DNA from: Paraburkholderia mimosarum LMG 23256 = NBRC 106338
GTDB taxonomy: Bacteria; Pseudomonadota; Gammaproteobacteria; Burkholderiales; Burkholderiaceae
Assembly (NCBI RefSeq): GCF_000739815.1
Contig: NZ_BBJJ01000020.1
Location: 62,001-126,000, forward strand
DNA length: 64,000 bases
Direction of reading: 5' to 3'
The position numbers and the translations under genes were made by a program. The notes beneath the pieces were generated by a model that was not told the origin of the DNA, ran no database searches, and worked only from the letters and a program-made list of their open reading frames with translations. Positions 1 through 9,207 of this stretch are shown here, piece after piece; positions within the stretch are counted from its first letter, which is position 1, and every line of letters begins with the position of its first letter.

Positions 1-1
1 C

Positions 2-625
2 GTGGGCAACGAGATCTGCAAGCGTATCAACGCCAGGTGCGTCTGGATCGAGAGCGAGTTCGACGGCATGATTCCGGCGCTGAAGGCCAGGAAATTCGAC
101 GCAGTGCTTTCGTCGATGTCGATGACACCGCAGCGCGAAACACAAATCGCGTTCTCGGCGAAAGTATTCCACACGCCCACCCGCCTCGTCGCGAAACAAG
201 GCTCGAGCCTGCAGCCCACGGCAGATGCGCTCAAAGGCAAAACGGTCGGCGTCGAGCAGGGATCGATTCAGGAATCCTATGCAAAAGCCAAATGGGCACC
301 TAATGGCGTGAAGATCGTGCCTTATCAGGATCAGGACCAGGTCTATGCGGATCTGCTCGCGGGCCGCCTCGACGCCGCGCTGCAAGACGCCGTGCAGGCC
401 GACATGGGCTTTCTGAAGACGCCGCGCGGCGCGGGCTTCGCGTTCACGGGCGGCGAGCTCAGCGATCCGAATGGCGCGCTCGGCAACGGCGCCGCAATCG
501 GCCTGCGCAAGGAAGATACCGATCTGAAGACGAAGATCGACAAGGCGCTCGCGGACATGATCAAGGACGGCACGTATAAGAAGATCGAGTCGCGCTACTT
601 CGCATTCGATGTGTATGGTGGCTGA
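2..625 (+). CDS. Amino-acid ABC transporter substrate-binding protein (5' truncated)
   Basis: This is the C-terminal part, about 207 residues, of a periplasmic binding protein of the SBP_bac_3 family (HisJ/ArgT type), which delivers amino acids to an ABC permease. The reading frame is open to the left edge, so the signal peptide and N-terminal lobe lie outside the window and the apparent GTG at base 2 is internal. The stretch SSMSMTPQRETQIAFS is the hinge signature of the family, and the C-terminus (IKDGTYKKIESRYF) is also typical. The closest ligand class is lysine/arginine/ornithine or histidine, but sequence alone does not fix it. A strong terminator follows, so this is the last gene of its transcript. 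Confidence 0.9.
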   Translation: MGNEICKRINARCVWIESEFDGMIPALKARKFDAVLSSMSMTPQRETQIAFSAKVFHTPTRLVAKQGSSLQPTADALKGKTVGVEQGSIQESYAKAKWAPNGVKIVPYQDQDQVYADLLAGRLDAALQDAVQADMGFLKTPRGAGFAFTGGELSDPNGALGNGAAIGLRKEDTDLKTKIDKALADMIKDGTYKKIESRYFAFDVYGG

Positions 626-650
626 GCGGCGCCTGCGCCCAGACTGACCG

Positions 651-689
651 GCAACGGCGCGGGACTTCCCCCGCGCCGTTGCTCGTTTT
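651..689 (+). terminator. Rho-independent terminator after the binding-protein gene
   Basis: A perfect 13-bp GC-rich stem (651-663 with 670-682) has a 6-nt loop and is followed by TCGTTTTATCC. It lies 25 bases after the stop codon of the binding-protein gene. Confidence 0.9.
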
Positions 690-732
690 ATCCTGCTTCC
701 CTCCGTTGAACACTGCCCCCGCGCACGCCATC

Positions 733-1848
733 ATGCAGACACAAACCCATCCGTTGATTTCGCCGGCACTCGGCACCGAGCGGCACATCACGAGCTTTCA
801 CTACGGGCCTGCCGGCGCCCAGAAAATCTATATCCAGTCGTCGCTGCATGCCGACGAGCTGCCGGGCATGCTAGTGACCTGGGCGCTGCGCAGGCGCCTG
901 GCCGCGCTCGAATCGGCGGGCAAGCTGCGCGGTGAAATCGTGGTCGTGCCCGTGCCCAATCCGATCGGCCTCAACCAGCGACTGCTCGGCCAGATGCTTG
1001 GCCGCTTCGAAAGCGGCACCGCGGCCAATTTCAACCGGCATTTCCATGCGCTCGCCGACCTCGTGATCCCGCGCATCGGGCCGCGCCTCGGCGGCGACGC
1101 GCAGCAGAACCTGCTCGCCGTGCGCGCCGCGATGCGAGACGCGCTTGCCGAACAGACGCCGACCACCGAGCTGGCATCGCAGCGTCTCGCGCTGCAGCGC
1201 CTGTCGTACGACGCCGATGTGGTGCTCGACCTGCACTGCGACTTCGAAGGCGTGATGCATCTCTACACGAACCCCGATCTCTGGCCCGACGTGGAACCGC
1301 TCGCGCGCTATCTGGATGCGAAGGCCTCGCTCTTCGCGCTCAATTCAGATGGCAATCCATTCGACGAGATTCACAGCTTCTGCTGGTCGGCATTGCGCGC
1401 GCACTATGGCGAACGCTACCCGATCCCCAACGGCTCGATCTCCGTGACGATCGAGTTGCGCGGCCAGGCGGACGTGAGCTACGCCTGGGCCGAGCGCGAT
1501 GCTAGCGCGATCATCGACTACCTGACGCATCGCGGAGTCGTGGAAGGCGCACCCGCACCGCTGCCGCCGCTCGCATTCGCGGCCACGCCGCTTGCGGGCG
1601 CCGAGGCGCTCGTCGCACCGAGTTCCGGCGTGCTCGTTTTCCACGCGCCGGTTGGCGCGCGCGTGGAACCGGGCCAGCCCATTGCCGACATAGTTGACCC
1701 GCTTACCGATCGCGTGCTCACGCTCACAAGTTCCGTCGCCGGCGTGCTGTACGCGCGGCAACGCGCGCGCTTCGCCACCGCGGGCATGGAGGTGGCATGG
1801 GTCGCAGGCGCCACGCCGCTGCGCAGCGGGTCACTGCTGCCGAATTGA
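733..1848 (+). CDS. Succinylglutamate desuccinylase/aspartoacylase family protein
   Basis: A 371-residue member of the AstE/ASPA zinc carboxypeptidase-like family, which hydrolyses N-acyl amino acids. The zinc site is visible as SSLHADELPG near residue 38 and LDLHCDFEG near residue 172. The last 90 residues form a small beta domain (FHAPVGARVEPGQPIADI) resembling the biotinyl-like tail seen in this family. I chose the ATG at 733 (MQTQTHPLISP) because the longer frame from 679 runs back over the upstream terminator region. It is a single gene; a role in amino-acid or N-acyl-compound catabolism with the preceding transporter is inference from position only. Confidence 0.85.
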   Translation: MQTQTHPLISPALGTERHITSFHYGPAGAQKIYIQSSLHADELPGMLVTWALRRRLAALESAGKLRGEIVVVPVPNPIGLNQRLLGQMLGRFESGTAANFNRHFHALADLVIPRIGPRLGGDAQQNLLAVRAAMRDALAEQTPTTELASQRLALQRLSYDADVVLDLHCDFEGVMHLYTNPDLWPDVEPLARYLDAKASLFALNSDGNPFDEIHSFCWSALRAHYGERYPIPNGSISVTIELRGQADVSYAWAERDASAIIDYLTHRGVVEGAPAPLPPLAFAATPLAGAEALVAPSSGVLVFHAPVGARVEPGQPIADIVDPLTDRVLTLTSSVAGVLYARQRARFATAGMEVAWVAGATPLRSGSLLPN

Positions 1849-2162
1849 GCAGAAGAATCGTCGGTCGAAAGAAACCTTGGCCGGGAACGCGGTATGCGCA
1901 CTGCATCCGACAACGAACGATATGTGACGATGCGTAACAGCCATACCGCGCGGGGCGCTACAGAACGGGCGTTCTTGCTTCGCGGCGTCGTCGGGAAGGG
2001 AGCAGGCACTATTTACACTTGCTTTCGATTCTCTCCCCGTTCGGGATGATTTCAAACCTAGAATCAGAAGATGCACGATGTGTCGGGACCAAGGCGGCCG
2101 GGGACTTCTGTACCGGCCGCCTTTCTCATTCGTCAACCAACTCGGCGGAATGGCCCACAATA
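1849..2162. other. Intergenic region of 314 bases, no gene found
   Basis: No convincing reading frame. The only structure is the strong hairpin at 2091-2123, listed separately. A small RNA ending in that hairpin cannot be excluded but no clear promoter was identified. Confidence 0.6.
2091..2128 (+). terminator. Perfect hairpin with T-rich tail in the leader of the PAP2 gene
   Basis: The arm AAGGCGGCCGG (2091-2101) pairs perfectly with CCGGCCGCCTT (2113-2123) around an 11-nt loop, and TTCTC follows. It is shaped like an intrinsic terminator but ends only about 40 bases before the PAP2 start codon and well downstream of the preceding gene. It could end transcription from 733-1848, end an unannotated small RNA, or act as an attenuator of the PAP2 gene. 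Confidence 0.65.
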
Positions 2163-2858
2163 ATGAACAGCTTCGATACCGTCATTCTGGGCGCCCTGAC
2201 TCGTGTCGATCTGCCCCCACTGCTCAATCATGCAATCCGCGTGATGGCGGGGCTGTACACGTTCAAGGGTTACTTCCTGATCCCTCTCCTGTGCTGGATC
2301 TGGTTTCAGCCCCACGAGCGCCGCGAGTGGCGGCGCGAGATCATGGTCGCCACGGTGGCGAGCGGCCTGATATCGCTTGCGGTGGGACGCCTCCTCGCGC
2401 GTTATCTGCCGTTCCGGCAACGTCCGCTGTTCAATCCCGACTTGCATCTGCATTTCGCGTCATCGTCGCTGCGTGCCGCCGGGCTGAGCAACTGGAGTTC
2501 GTTTCCGAGCGATCACGCCATGCTGTGGGTGGCGATTGCGATGGGAATTTTCCTGGTATGGCGGGTCATCGGCGCGCTGGCGCTTTTGTATGTAACACTA
2601 ATTATCTGTTTGCCGCGTGCGTATCTGGGCTATCACTACCCAACGGACCTGATCGCGGGCGCCGCAATCGGCGTGGTAATTACCTGGATCTTGACGCGTG
2701 ATGCAGTCAGGAAGCGAACCGCCGTGCCCGTTCTGCGCTCGATGAAGCGTTTTCCCGGACCGGCCGCGGCGCTCGCATTTCTCGTGTGTTTCGAACTGGT
2801 CACGCAATTCGACGATTTACTTCAGTTGGCCCATTCGGCGTTGCACGGAATGAGCTGA
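2163..2858 (+). CDS. PAP2 family phosphatase (BcrC-like), membrane
   Basis: A 231-residue polytopic membrane protein of the PAP2 acid phosphatase superfamily, probably acting on undecaprenyl diphosphate or another lipid phosphate at the outer face of the inner membrane. The three catalytic blocks are present: ARYLPFRQRP (Arg in place of the usual first Lys), SFPSDHAM, and PRAYLGYHYPTD with the His and Asp of the third block. Hydrophobic segments flank these blocks. The ATG at 2163 (MNSFDTV) is preferred over 2019 because the upstream extension crosses the leader hairpin and is not conserved-looking. BcrC-type undecaprenyl-diphosphate phosphatase is the best guess. Confidence 0.85.
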   Translation: MNSFDTVILGALTRVDLPPLLNHAIRVMAGLYTFKGYFLIPLLCWIWFQPHERREWRREIMVATVASGLISLAVGRLLARYLPFRQRPLFNPDLHLHFASSSLRAAGLSNWSSFPSDHAMLWVAIAMGIFLVWRVIGALALLYVTLIICLPRAYLGYHYPTDLIAGAAIGVVITWILTRDAVRKRTAVPVLRSMKRFPGPAAALAFLVCFELVTQFDDLLQLAHSALHGMS

Positions 2859-2911
2859 GGCGTGGCGCGGGCGACGCGGGGAAGTCGTCCCCGGCCGCCT
2901 GCGCCGATCCA

Positions 2912-4354
2912 TTAAAGCGCGCCCGGATTGATATAGGCCGTCTTCACCGTCGTGTAGAACTCGCGCGCATAGCTGCCCTGCTCACGCGGACCGTAGCTCG
3001 AACCCTTGCGGCCGCCAAACGGCACGTGATAATCCACGCCAGCCGTTGCAGTATTTACCATGACCATGCCGGCCTGCACGTGACGGCGGAAATGGTTTGC
3101 ATGACTGAGCGAGGTCGTGCAGATGCCCGCCGACAAGCCGAACTCCGTGTCGTTCGCCACGGCCAGCGCCTCGTGATAATCCTTCACCTTGATGACGGAG
3201 GCGACAGGGCCGAACACCTCCTCACGGTTGATCCGCATGGCCGAGGTGGTCTTCGTGACGAGCGCGGGCGCGAGGAAATAGCCGCGCGTGGCGCCTTCGA
3301 CGCGCTCGCCGCCGAACACCTCGCCGCCTTCTTCGCGCGCAACCGCAATGTAGCGCTCGTCCTGCTGAAGCTGCTTGTCGTCCACGACAGGCCCGATATG
3401 CGTGCCGTCCGCGAGCGCGTCGCCGGTCTTGAGCGTCTTCATGCGCGCCTTCATGGCTTCGACGAAGCGGTCATGAATGCCTTCGGTCACGATGAGCCGG
3501 CTCGACGCCGTGCATCGCTGCCCCGTCGAGAAGAACGCGCCGTTGATGCACGCCTCCACGGCCACGTCGAGATTGGCATCGTCCAGCACGACCATGGGGT
3601 TCTTGCCGCCCATCTCCAGCTGAACCTTCTTGCCCGTTGCGAAGCACTTCGCGCCTATCGCGCGGCCCGTGGCGACCGATCCCGTGAAACTCACGGCATC
3701 GACATCGGCATCACTGACGATCGCTTCCCCAACCACCGAGCCCCGGCCCATCACGAGGTTGATGACGCCGGCCGGCGCGCCCGCCTCCGCGATGATCTTC
3801 ACGAGCTCCCACGTGCTGGCCGGCACGAGGTCCGCGGGCTTGATGACGACCGTGTTGCCATAGGCAAGCGCGGGCGCGATCTTCCACGCGGGAATGGCAA
3901 TCGGGAAGTTCCACGGTGTAATGAGCCCGATCACGCCGAGCGGCTCACGGGTCACTTCGACCGTCATGCCAGGGCGCACTGAAGGCACGATTTCGCCGCC
4001 AAGGCGCAGCGCCTCGCCCGCGAAGAACTTGAAGATCTGCGCGGCACGGCCAACCTCGCCCATCGCCTCGGGAAGCGTCTTGCCCTCTTCGCGTGCGAGG
4101 AGGCGGCCCAGCTCGGCCTTGCGGGCGAGAATGACGCTGCCCACCTGATCGAGCAAATCGAAGCGTTGCTGCGGCGTCGAGAGCGACCACTGGGCGAAGG
4201 CCTTGCGAGCGGCGGCAATGGCGTCGCGCGTTTGCGCGGCGTCCGCTTGCGCGAATTCGCCGATCACGTCGTCGAGGTTGGATGGATTGATATTCTGGGA
4301 GGCCGCGGTGCCGCGCACCCATTGGCCGCCGATGTAGTTGTCGAACTGGTTCAT
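2912..4354 (-). CDS. Alpha-ketoglutarate semialdehyde dehydrogenase (ALDH family)
   Basis: A 480-residue aldehyde dehydrogenase. The catalytic Cys is C281 in STGQRCTAS and the general base is E247 in LEMGGKNP; the NAD-binding loop FTGSVATGRAIG is present. Length and context fit 2,5-dioxopentanoate (alpha-ketoglutarate semialdehyde) dehydrogenase, the last step of oxidative, non-phosphorylating pentose breakdown, giving 2-oxoglutarate. The start is the ATG at 4354 (MNQFDNYIGGQW); the longer frame to 4621 overlaps the upstream gene and is spurious. It is the last gene of the minus-strand operon, 23 bases after the FAH-family dehydratase. Confidence 0.88.
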   Translation of the reverse strand: MNQFDNYIGGQWVRGTAASQNINPSNLDDVIGEFAQADAAQTRDAIAAARKAFAQWSLSTPQQRFDLLDQVGSVILARKAELGRLLAREEGKTLPEAMGEVGRAAQIFKFFAGEALRLGGEIVPSVRPGMTVEVTREPLGVIGLITPWNFPIAIPAWKIAPALAYGNTVVIKPADLVPASTWELVKIIAEAGAPAGVINLVMGRGSVVGEAIVSDADVDAVSFTGSVATGRAIGAKCFATGKKVQLEMGGKNPMVVLDDANLDVAVEACINGAFFSTGQRCTASSRLIVTEGIHDRFVEAMKARMKTLKTGDALADGTHIGPVVDDKQLQQDERYIAVAREEGGEVFGGERVEGATRGYFLAPALVTKTTSAMRINREEVFGPVASVIKVKDYHEALAVANDTEFGLSAGICTTSLSHANHFRRHVQAGMVMVNTATAGVDYHVPFGGRKGSSYGPREQGSYAREFYTTVKTAYINPGAL

Positions 4355-4377
4355 GTTGCTATTCCCGAGTGAATGGC

Positions 4378-5553
4378 TCACAGCAATCCGCGCGAAGCGA
4401 GATTGCGATACAGCGCGCGCACGCCGAAGGTCCACGGCGCGAGCTCCGTGCTCAATTGCACGGTGTTGGTCAGCGCGCCGAGCTCCGGCGCCGAGATGGT
4501 GACCTTGTCGCCAAGGTGATGCGTGAAGCCGCCCCCTGCCGTGTCGCGGTCCTTGATGGGCGAGAACATGGTGCCGAGAAAGAGCATGAAGCCGTCGGGA
4601 TACTGGTGATGGCGGCCCCACGTCTGCGCCACGAGGTCGGCCGGGTCGCGGCTGATTTCGCTCATATGGCTGATGCCCTCCAGCACGAAGCCGTCATCCG
4701 TGCCCTCCACGCGCAGCGAGACGCTCGTCTTGCGCACCGAGTCGAGATCGAACGATTCGTCGAACAGGCGCACGAACGGGCCGATCGCGCACGAAGCGTT
4801 GTTATCCTTGCACTTGCCGAGCAGTAGCGCCGAGCGGCCTTCGATGTCGCGCAGGTTCACGTCGTTGCCGAGCGTCGCGCCCACGATCTCGCCGCGGCTG
4901 TTCACGGCAAGCACGATCTCGGGCTCGGGGTTGTTCCAGACCGAGGCGGGCAGCAAGCCGATGTCCGCGCCGAAGCCGACCGCCGACATGGGCTGCGACT
5001 TCGAAAACACTTCGGCGTCGGGCCCGATGCCCACTTCCATGTACTGTGACCACGCGCCGCGCCGCTCCAGTTCGGCCTTCAGCTTCATCGCCTCGTCGGA
5101 GCCCGGCTTGATCTTCGAGAGATCGGTGCCGATCGTGGCCACGATGGTTTCGCGAACCTCCTGCGCTTTCGCAGGGTCGCCGCCGGCCTGTTCCTCGATC
5201 ACGCGCTCGATGAGACTGACCGCGAATGTCACGCCGCAGGCCTTGATTGCCTGAACGTCGTTGGGCGCGAGCAGCCGCAACGCGGGCTCGCTACCGGGCA
5301 GATTCGCTTCGATCAGCTTCTCCACCGGGCCAAGCGATTCGCCCTTCACCGTGCGCGCAAACTGCACGATGTCCTCGCGGTCGAAAAGGTCTGCGGTGGT
5401 CGGCGCGCTGCGGGTGATGTCGATGACTTCGCCATCGCGAACGAGCACGACAGAGGGGCCCGTGTTTTCGCCTTCGTTGCGCCATACGCGGCCAACGAGC
5501 AGCGCCTGCCCGACGTCGCCAGGAAGCCAGTTTGATTGGGAGTTCGAGGTCAT
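4378..5553 (-). CDS. FAH-family 2-keto-3-deoxy-D-pentonate dehydratase (XylX-like)
   Basis: A 391-residue protein of the fumarylacetoacetate hydrolase fold. Its length and sequence (GFGADIGLLPASVWNNPEPE, then LVVxxNxRGE-like and ISRDPADLV segments) match the bacterial 2-dehydro-3-deoxy-D-pentonate dehydratases such as Caulobacter XylX rather than fumarylacetoacetase. Expected reaction: 2-keto-3-deoxy-D-xylonate/arabinonate to alpha-ketoglutarate semialdehyde, the substrate of the next gene. It lies between the IlvD/Edd dehydratase (99-base gap) and the aldehyde dehydrogenase (23-base gap). The function is inferred from family plus operon logic. Confidence 0.82.
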   Translation of the reverse strand: MTSNSQSNWLPGDVGQALLVGRVWRNEGENTGPSVVLVRDGEVIDITRSAPTTADLFDREDIVQFARTVKGESLGPVEKLIEANLPGSEPALRLLAPNDVQAIKACGVTFAVSLIERVIEEQAGGDPAKAQEVRETIVATIGTDLSKIKPGSDEAMKLKAELERRGAWSQYMEVGIGPDAEVFSKSQPMSAVGFGADIGLLPASVWNNPEPEIVLAVNSRGEIVGATLGNDVNLRDIEGRSALLLGKCKDNNASCAIGPFVRLFDESFDLDSVRKTSVSLRVEGTDDGFVLEGISHMSEISRDPADLVAQTWGRHHQYPDGFMLFLGTMFSPIKDRDTAGGGFTHHLGDKVTISAPELGALTNTVQLSTELAPWTFGVRALYRNLASRGLL

Positions 5554-5652
5554 GGTGCGATTTGTCTCCAGTTCATGTGTGCCGCGGCAAGGCCGGCCTC
5601 GATACGGCGAGGCGAGCCTCGCGGCCTGGTGTCTCAGCGCCTGCTCAGCGCC

Positions 5653-7437
5653 TCAGTGCGAGTGGCGCGGGTTGCCGCGCTCGGCGATGACTTTCAGATA
5701 AAGCGTGGCTGGCTCGAGGCATCCGCCTGTGGAAAGCTGCCCCACGGTCTTGCGGTACAGCTCCTGCCAGGGCGTTTGTGCGGGCGGAATCTCGAAGTGC
5801 GCGGTTTCGCGGCGCCGCTCGAGCTCCGCTTCGTCGACGAGCACATTGACGCTGCGCGCGTTCAGATCGACGCGAATGCGATCGCCCGTTTGCAGCAGCG
5901 CGAGTCCGCCGCCCACGGCGGCTTCGGGCGACATGTTCAGGATCGAGGGGCTCGCCGAGGTGCCGCTCTGGCGGCCGTCGCCCATCGTGGGCAGCGACGT
6001 GATGCCCTGGCGCACCAGCTCCGCCGGCGGCGCCATGTTCACGACTTCCGCACTGCCCGGATAGCCCACCGTGCCCGCGCCGCGAATCACGAGAATGCAA
6101 TGCTGGTCGATTTCGAGCGACGGATCGTTGATGCGCGCGTGATAGTCCTCGGGACCGTCGAACACGATCGCTCTCGCTTCGAACGCGTTCTCCGCGCCGG
6201 GCTCGCTCAGGTACGTTTGACGGAAAGCGTCGCCGACCACCGACATCTTCATGATCGCGCTGTCGAAGAAGTTGCCCGACAGCACCATGAAGCCCGCGCC
6301 GTGCTTGAGCGGATCCTCCGTTGTCCTGATGACTTCGCGATCCGGCTCGGGTGTGCTGTCGGCGATGGCGCCGATGGTCCGGCCGGAAACGCTCAGGCAT
6401 TCGCGGTGCACGAGGCCGGCGCGGTCGAGTTCGCGCAGCACGCCGGGCACGCCGCCCGCGCGGTGGAAGCTCTCGCCCAGATATTCGCCTGCCGGCATGC
6501 AGTTAACGATGAGCGGCACCTGTTCGCCCACACGCTGCCAGTCTTCGAGGCTCAGCTCGATGCCCATGTGCCGCGCAATCGCAATGAGGTGCGGCGGACA
6601 GTTCGTGGACGCGCCCAGCGCCGAGGCAACGACGATGGCATTTTCGAACGCTTCTTTCGTCATGATGCGCGAAGGCCGGATGTCGTAGCGCACGAGGTCC
6701 ACGATGCGCTTGCCCGTTGCATACGCCATCTGGCCGCGTTCGCGCCAGGCCGCCGGAATGCTCGCGCAACCGGGCAGCGACATGCCGAGCGCTTCGGCGA
6801 GGCTGTTCATCGACAACGCCGTACCCATCGTGTTGCAGTGGCCGATTGAGGGCGACGAGGCCGTCGTGAGTTCCATGAAGCCCTCATAGTCGATCTCGCC
6901 GGCCGCCAGCAGGTTGCGCGCGTGCCAGATGACCGTGCCCGAACCCACGCGCTGGCCGTTGTGCCAGCCGTCGAGCATCGGGCCGCCCGAGAGCACGATG
7001 GCGGGCATGTCGACCGTCGCCGCGGCCATCAGGCACGCGGGCGTGGTCTTGTCGCAGCCCGTGGTCAGGACGACGCCGTCGAGCGGGAAGCCATGCAAAA
7101 TCTCGACGAGGCCCAGGTAGGCGAGATTCCGGTCGAGCGCCGCGGTGGGCCGGCGGCTTTGCTCGGCGAGCGGATGGACGGGAAACTCCATGGGGATGCC
7201 GCCCGCGTCGCGAATGCCCGCCTTGGTGCGGGCGGCCAGTTCGATATGGTGGCGATTGCAGGGCGCGAGGTCGCTGCCCGTTTGCGCAATGCCGATGATG
7301 GGACGGCCAGACTGCAATTCTTCGCGGGTCAGACCATAGTTCATGAAGCGCTCGACATAAAGCGCGGTCATATCGGCATGGGCCGGATCGTCGAACCATT
7401 CCTGGCTGCGCAGGCGCCGTGCGTTTGGCAGGGTCAT
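5653..7437 (-). CDS. IlvD/Edd-family pentonate dehydratase (xylonate/arabinonate)
   Basis: A 594-residue Fe-S sugar-acid dehydratase. The cluster and substrate-site cysteines are seen in SDLAPCNRHH, TTGCDKTTPAC and SIGHCNTMGTA; the GDGRQSGTS and SPEAAVGGG stretches near the C-terminus are characteristic. Size and partners point to dehydration of a pentonate (D-xylonate, D- or L-arabinonate) to the 2-keto-3-deoxy acid, the first step of the Weimberg-type route. I start at the ATG 7437 (MTLPNARRL) rather than 7476; the longer version adds 13 residues unlike the family. It is the first gene of the operon, with LacI-type operators upstream. No sugar dehydrogenase or lactonase is in the window, so the pentonate itself may be imported. 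Confidence 0.87.
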   Translation of the reverse strand: MTLPNARRLRSQEWFDDPAHADMTALYVERFMNYGLTREELQSGRPIIGIAQTGSDLAPCNRHHIELAARTKAGIRDAGGIPMEFPVHPLAEQSRRPTAALDRNLAYLGLVEILHGFPLDGVVLTTGCDKTTPACLMAAATVDMPAIVLSGGPMLDGWHNGQRVGSGTVIWHARNLLAAGEIDYEGFMELTTASSPSIGHCNTMGTALSMNSLAEALGMSLPGCASIPAAWRERGQMAYATGKRIVDLVRYDIRPSRIMTKEAFENAIVVASALGASTNCPPHLIAIARHMGIELSLEDWQRVGEQVPLIVNCMPAGEYLGESFHRAGGVPGVLRELDRAGLVHRECLSVSGRTIGAIADSTPEPDREVIRTTEDPLKHGAGFMVLSGNFFDSAIMKMSVVGDAFRQTYLSEPGAENAFEARAIVFDGPEDYHARINDPSLEIDQHCILVIRGAGTVGYPGSAEVVNMAPPAELVRQGITSLPTMGDGRQSGTSASPSILNMSPEAAVGGGLALLQTGDRIRVDLNARSVNVLVDEAELERRRETAHFEIPPAQTPWQELYRKTVGQLSTGGCLEPATLYLKVIAERGNPRHSH

Positions 7438-7483
7438 TTCACTCACTCCGTCACTCCTCGTCTCCCGACCGGCCACATCGATC

Positions 7484-7497
7484 TGTTACCGGTAACA
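7484..7497. promoter_or_regulatory. Operator: perfect palindrome TGTTACCGGTAACA
   Basis: A 14-bp perfect palindrome 46 bases upstream of the dehydratase start. It matches the TGTTA-N4-TAACA pattern known for LacI-family sugar-acid repressors such as E. coli GntR/IdnR. No LacI-family gene is present in the window. Confidence 0.75.
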
Positions 7498-7642
7498 ATT
7501 CCGGAATATTAGCACTTTGCGGCGGCGCTGTGCACCAGGTGAGACTCGCGTTTTCGCGGGAAATCATCGGCGACGAAGCCTCCCCCCGCGCAATCGCCAA
7601 CTTGCGGCCGCACCACCTGCCATGCTAATTTAGCACCCGCTG

Positions 7643-7656
7643 TGTTACCGATAACA
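7643..7656. promoter_or_regulatory. Operator: near-perfect palindrome TGTTACCGATAACA
   Basis: A second copy of the same operator with one central mismatch pair, 159 bases from the first and about 100 bases upstream of the transporter start. Two spaced sites between divergent genes suggest repression of both units, possibly by looping. Confidence 0.72.
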
Positions 7657-7757
7657 AATCAGGACATTGTCCATCGACAGTGCCGGAATCCAATAACACG
7701 CCCACGAAGTACGTGGCCAGCCTCCCCGCAGCGGGGACAGTTCAAAGGCATATGTGA

Positions 7758-9125
7758 ATGGAGACACAACCCATGCCAACCCTCACCCAGATCGCAGACT
7801 CCCCGGCTGCCGCCAGCGAAGCCGAAGATCTGCTGTACCGCAAGGTGCTCAAGCGCATTCTGCCGCTATTGCTCCTTTGCTACGTCGTCGCCTACCTCGA
7901 CCGTGTGAACGTCGGCTTCGCGAAGCTGCAGATGCTGGACTCGCTCGGCCTGAGCGACCGCGTCTACGCCCTGGGCGCCAGCATTTTCTTCTGGGGATAT
8001 TTTCTCTTCGAGATGCCGAGCAACCTGCTCCTTCACCGCTATGGCGCGCGCTTCTGGATCGCGCGCATCATGGTCACCTGGGGCATCGTTTCTTCGTCGC
8101 TCGCGTTCATCGCGCCGCTTGCGAGCTTTTTCCACGTTCAAACGTCCACGATGTTCTACGTCCTGCGGTTCCTGCTGGGCGTATGCGAAGCGGGCTTCTT
8201 TCCCGGCATCATCCTTTACCTGAACTACTGGTTTCCTGCGCGGCGCCAGAGCATCGCGATGTCTGGGTTTCTGATCGCCATTCCGGTGAGCCTCACGCTG
8301 GGTGGCGTGATCTCAGGGTGGCTGATGGAGAACACCCACGGCCTGCTCGGCCTGGGCGGCTGGCAGTGGATGCTGCTGCTCGAAGGCGTGCCGTCGATTC
8401 TCGTCGCCTTCGTCGTGCTGTCGTGCATGGGCGACGGCATCCAGACGGCGAAGTGGCTGACGGCTTCGGAAAAAGCCCTGTTGCAACGCAATCTCGAGCA
8501 TGAGGGCGCCAAAAAAACACATAGCGCCGCGGCGGCGCTGAAGAGCCCGCGCGTCTGGCTGCTGACCTTCATCCTGCTGACCTTCAATACCGGCTTCTAT
8601 GGCCTCGCGTTCTGGCTGCCTTCCATCATCAAGGCCTCCGGCGTGAACAGCACATTGAACATCGGCTTGCTGAGCGCCATTCCCTATCTCAGCGCGGTGG
8701 TCGCCATGATCTGGAACGCGTCGCACTCGCGCAAGACGGGCGAGCGCCGGCTCCATGCGGCCATTCCTGCGTGCATTGGCGGCATCGGCCTGATTCTCAG
8801 CGCATTCTTTGCGCATAACGTGCCGCTTTCCATCGTATTCCTGACGATCGCCACCTGCGCGATTCTCGGCCTGATGCCGATCTACTGGACGTTTCCCGGC
8901 CAGATTCTCTCGGGCACCGCTGCCGCGGCGGGCATTGCGCTCATCAACTCGGTCGGCAACCTGTCGGGCTTCACCGGCTCCATGATCACGAGCGTGGCGA
9001 AAGACCTGACTGGCGACATCAACAACGGCACCTACGCGCTGGGCGCATGCCTGCTCGTCAGTTGCGTCCTCATTCTCTCGATTCCGAAAAGCATGCTGAA
9101 CAAGGACGCGAACGAAGACAACTGA
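7758..9125 (+). CDS. MFS transporter, anion:cation symporter (ACS) family
   Basis: A 455-residue 12-helix major facilitator. The N-terminal segment YVVAYLDRVNVGFAKLQM and the later FFWGYFLFEMPSNLLLHRYG are hallmark ACS-family sequences (tartrate, galactonate, hexuronate and related sugar-acid porters). It is divergent from the pentonate dehydratase operon and shares its operator region, so pentonate uptake by proton symport is the likely role. Two in-frame ATGs (7758 and 7773) both have a purine-rich stretch at a suitable distance; the shorter version (MPTLTQI) is equally possible. Confidence 0.87.
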   Translation: METQPMPTLTQIADSPAAASEAEDLLYRKVLKRILPLLLLCYVVAYLDRVNVGFAKLQMLDSLGLSDRVYALGASIFFWGYFLFEMPSNLLLHRYGARFWIARIMVTWGIVSSSLAFIAPLASFFHVQTSTMFYVLRFLLGVCEAGFFPGIILYLNYWFPARRQSIAMSGFLIAIPVSLTLGGVISGWLMENTHGLLGLGGWQWMLLLEGVPSILVAFVVLSCMGDGIQTAKWLTASEKALLQRNLEHEGAKKTHSAAAALKSPRVWLLTFILLTFNTGFYGLAFWLPSIIKASGVNSTLNIGLLSAIPYLSAVVAMIWNASHSRKTGERRLHAAIPACIGGIGLILSAFFAHNVPLSIVFLTIATCAILGLMPIYWTFPGQILSGTAAAAGIALINSVGNLSGFTGSMITSVAKDLTGDINNGTYALGACLLVSCVLILSIPKSMLNKDANEDN

Positions 9126-9207
9126 AGCTTGCTAGCCAGATCAAACACGCGCTGAGGAAGTCCGGCTTCTTTCCGGAGCTTCCTTACAGCCTCCCTAAGC
9201 GGAAATT

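Noticed and set aside
2786..3982. Plus-strand frame opposite the aldehyde dehydrogenase gene
   Set aside because: Antisense of a conserved enzyme with no independent support.
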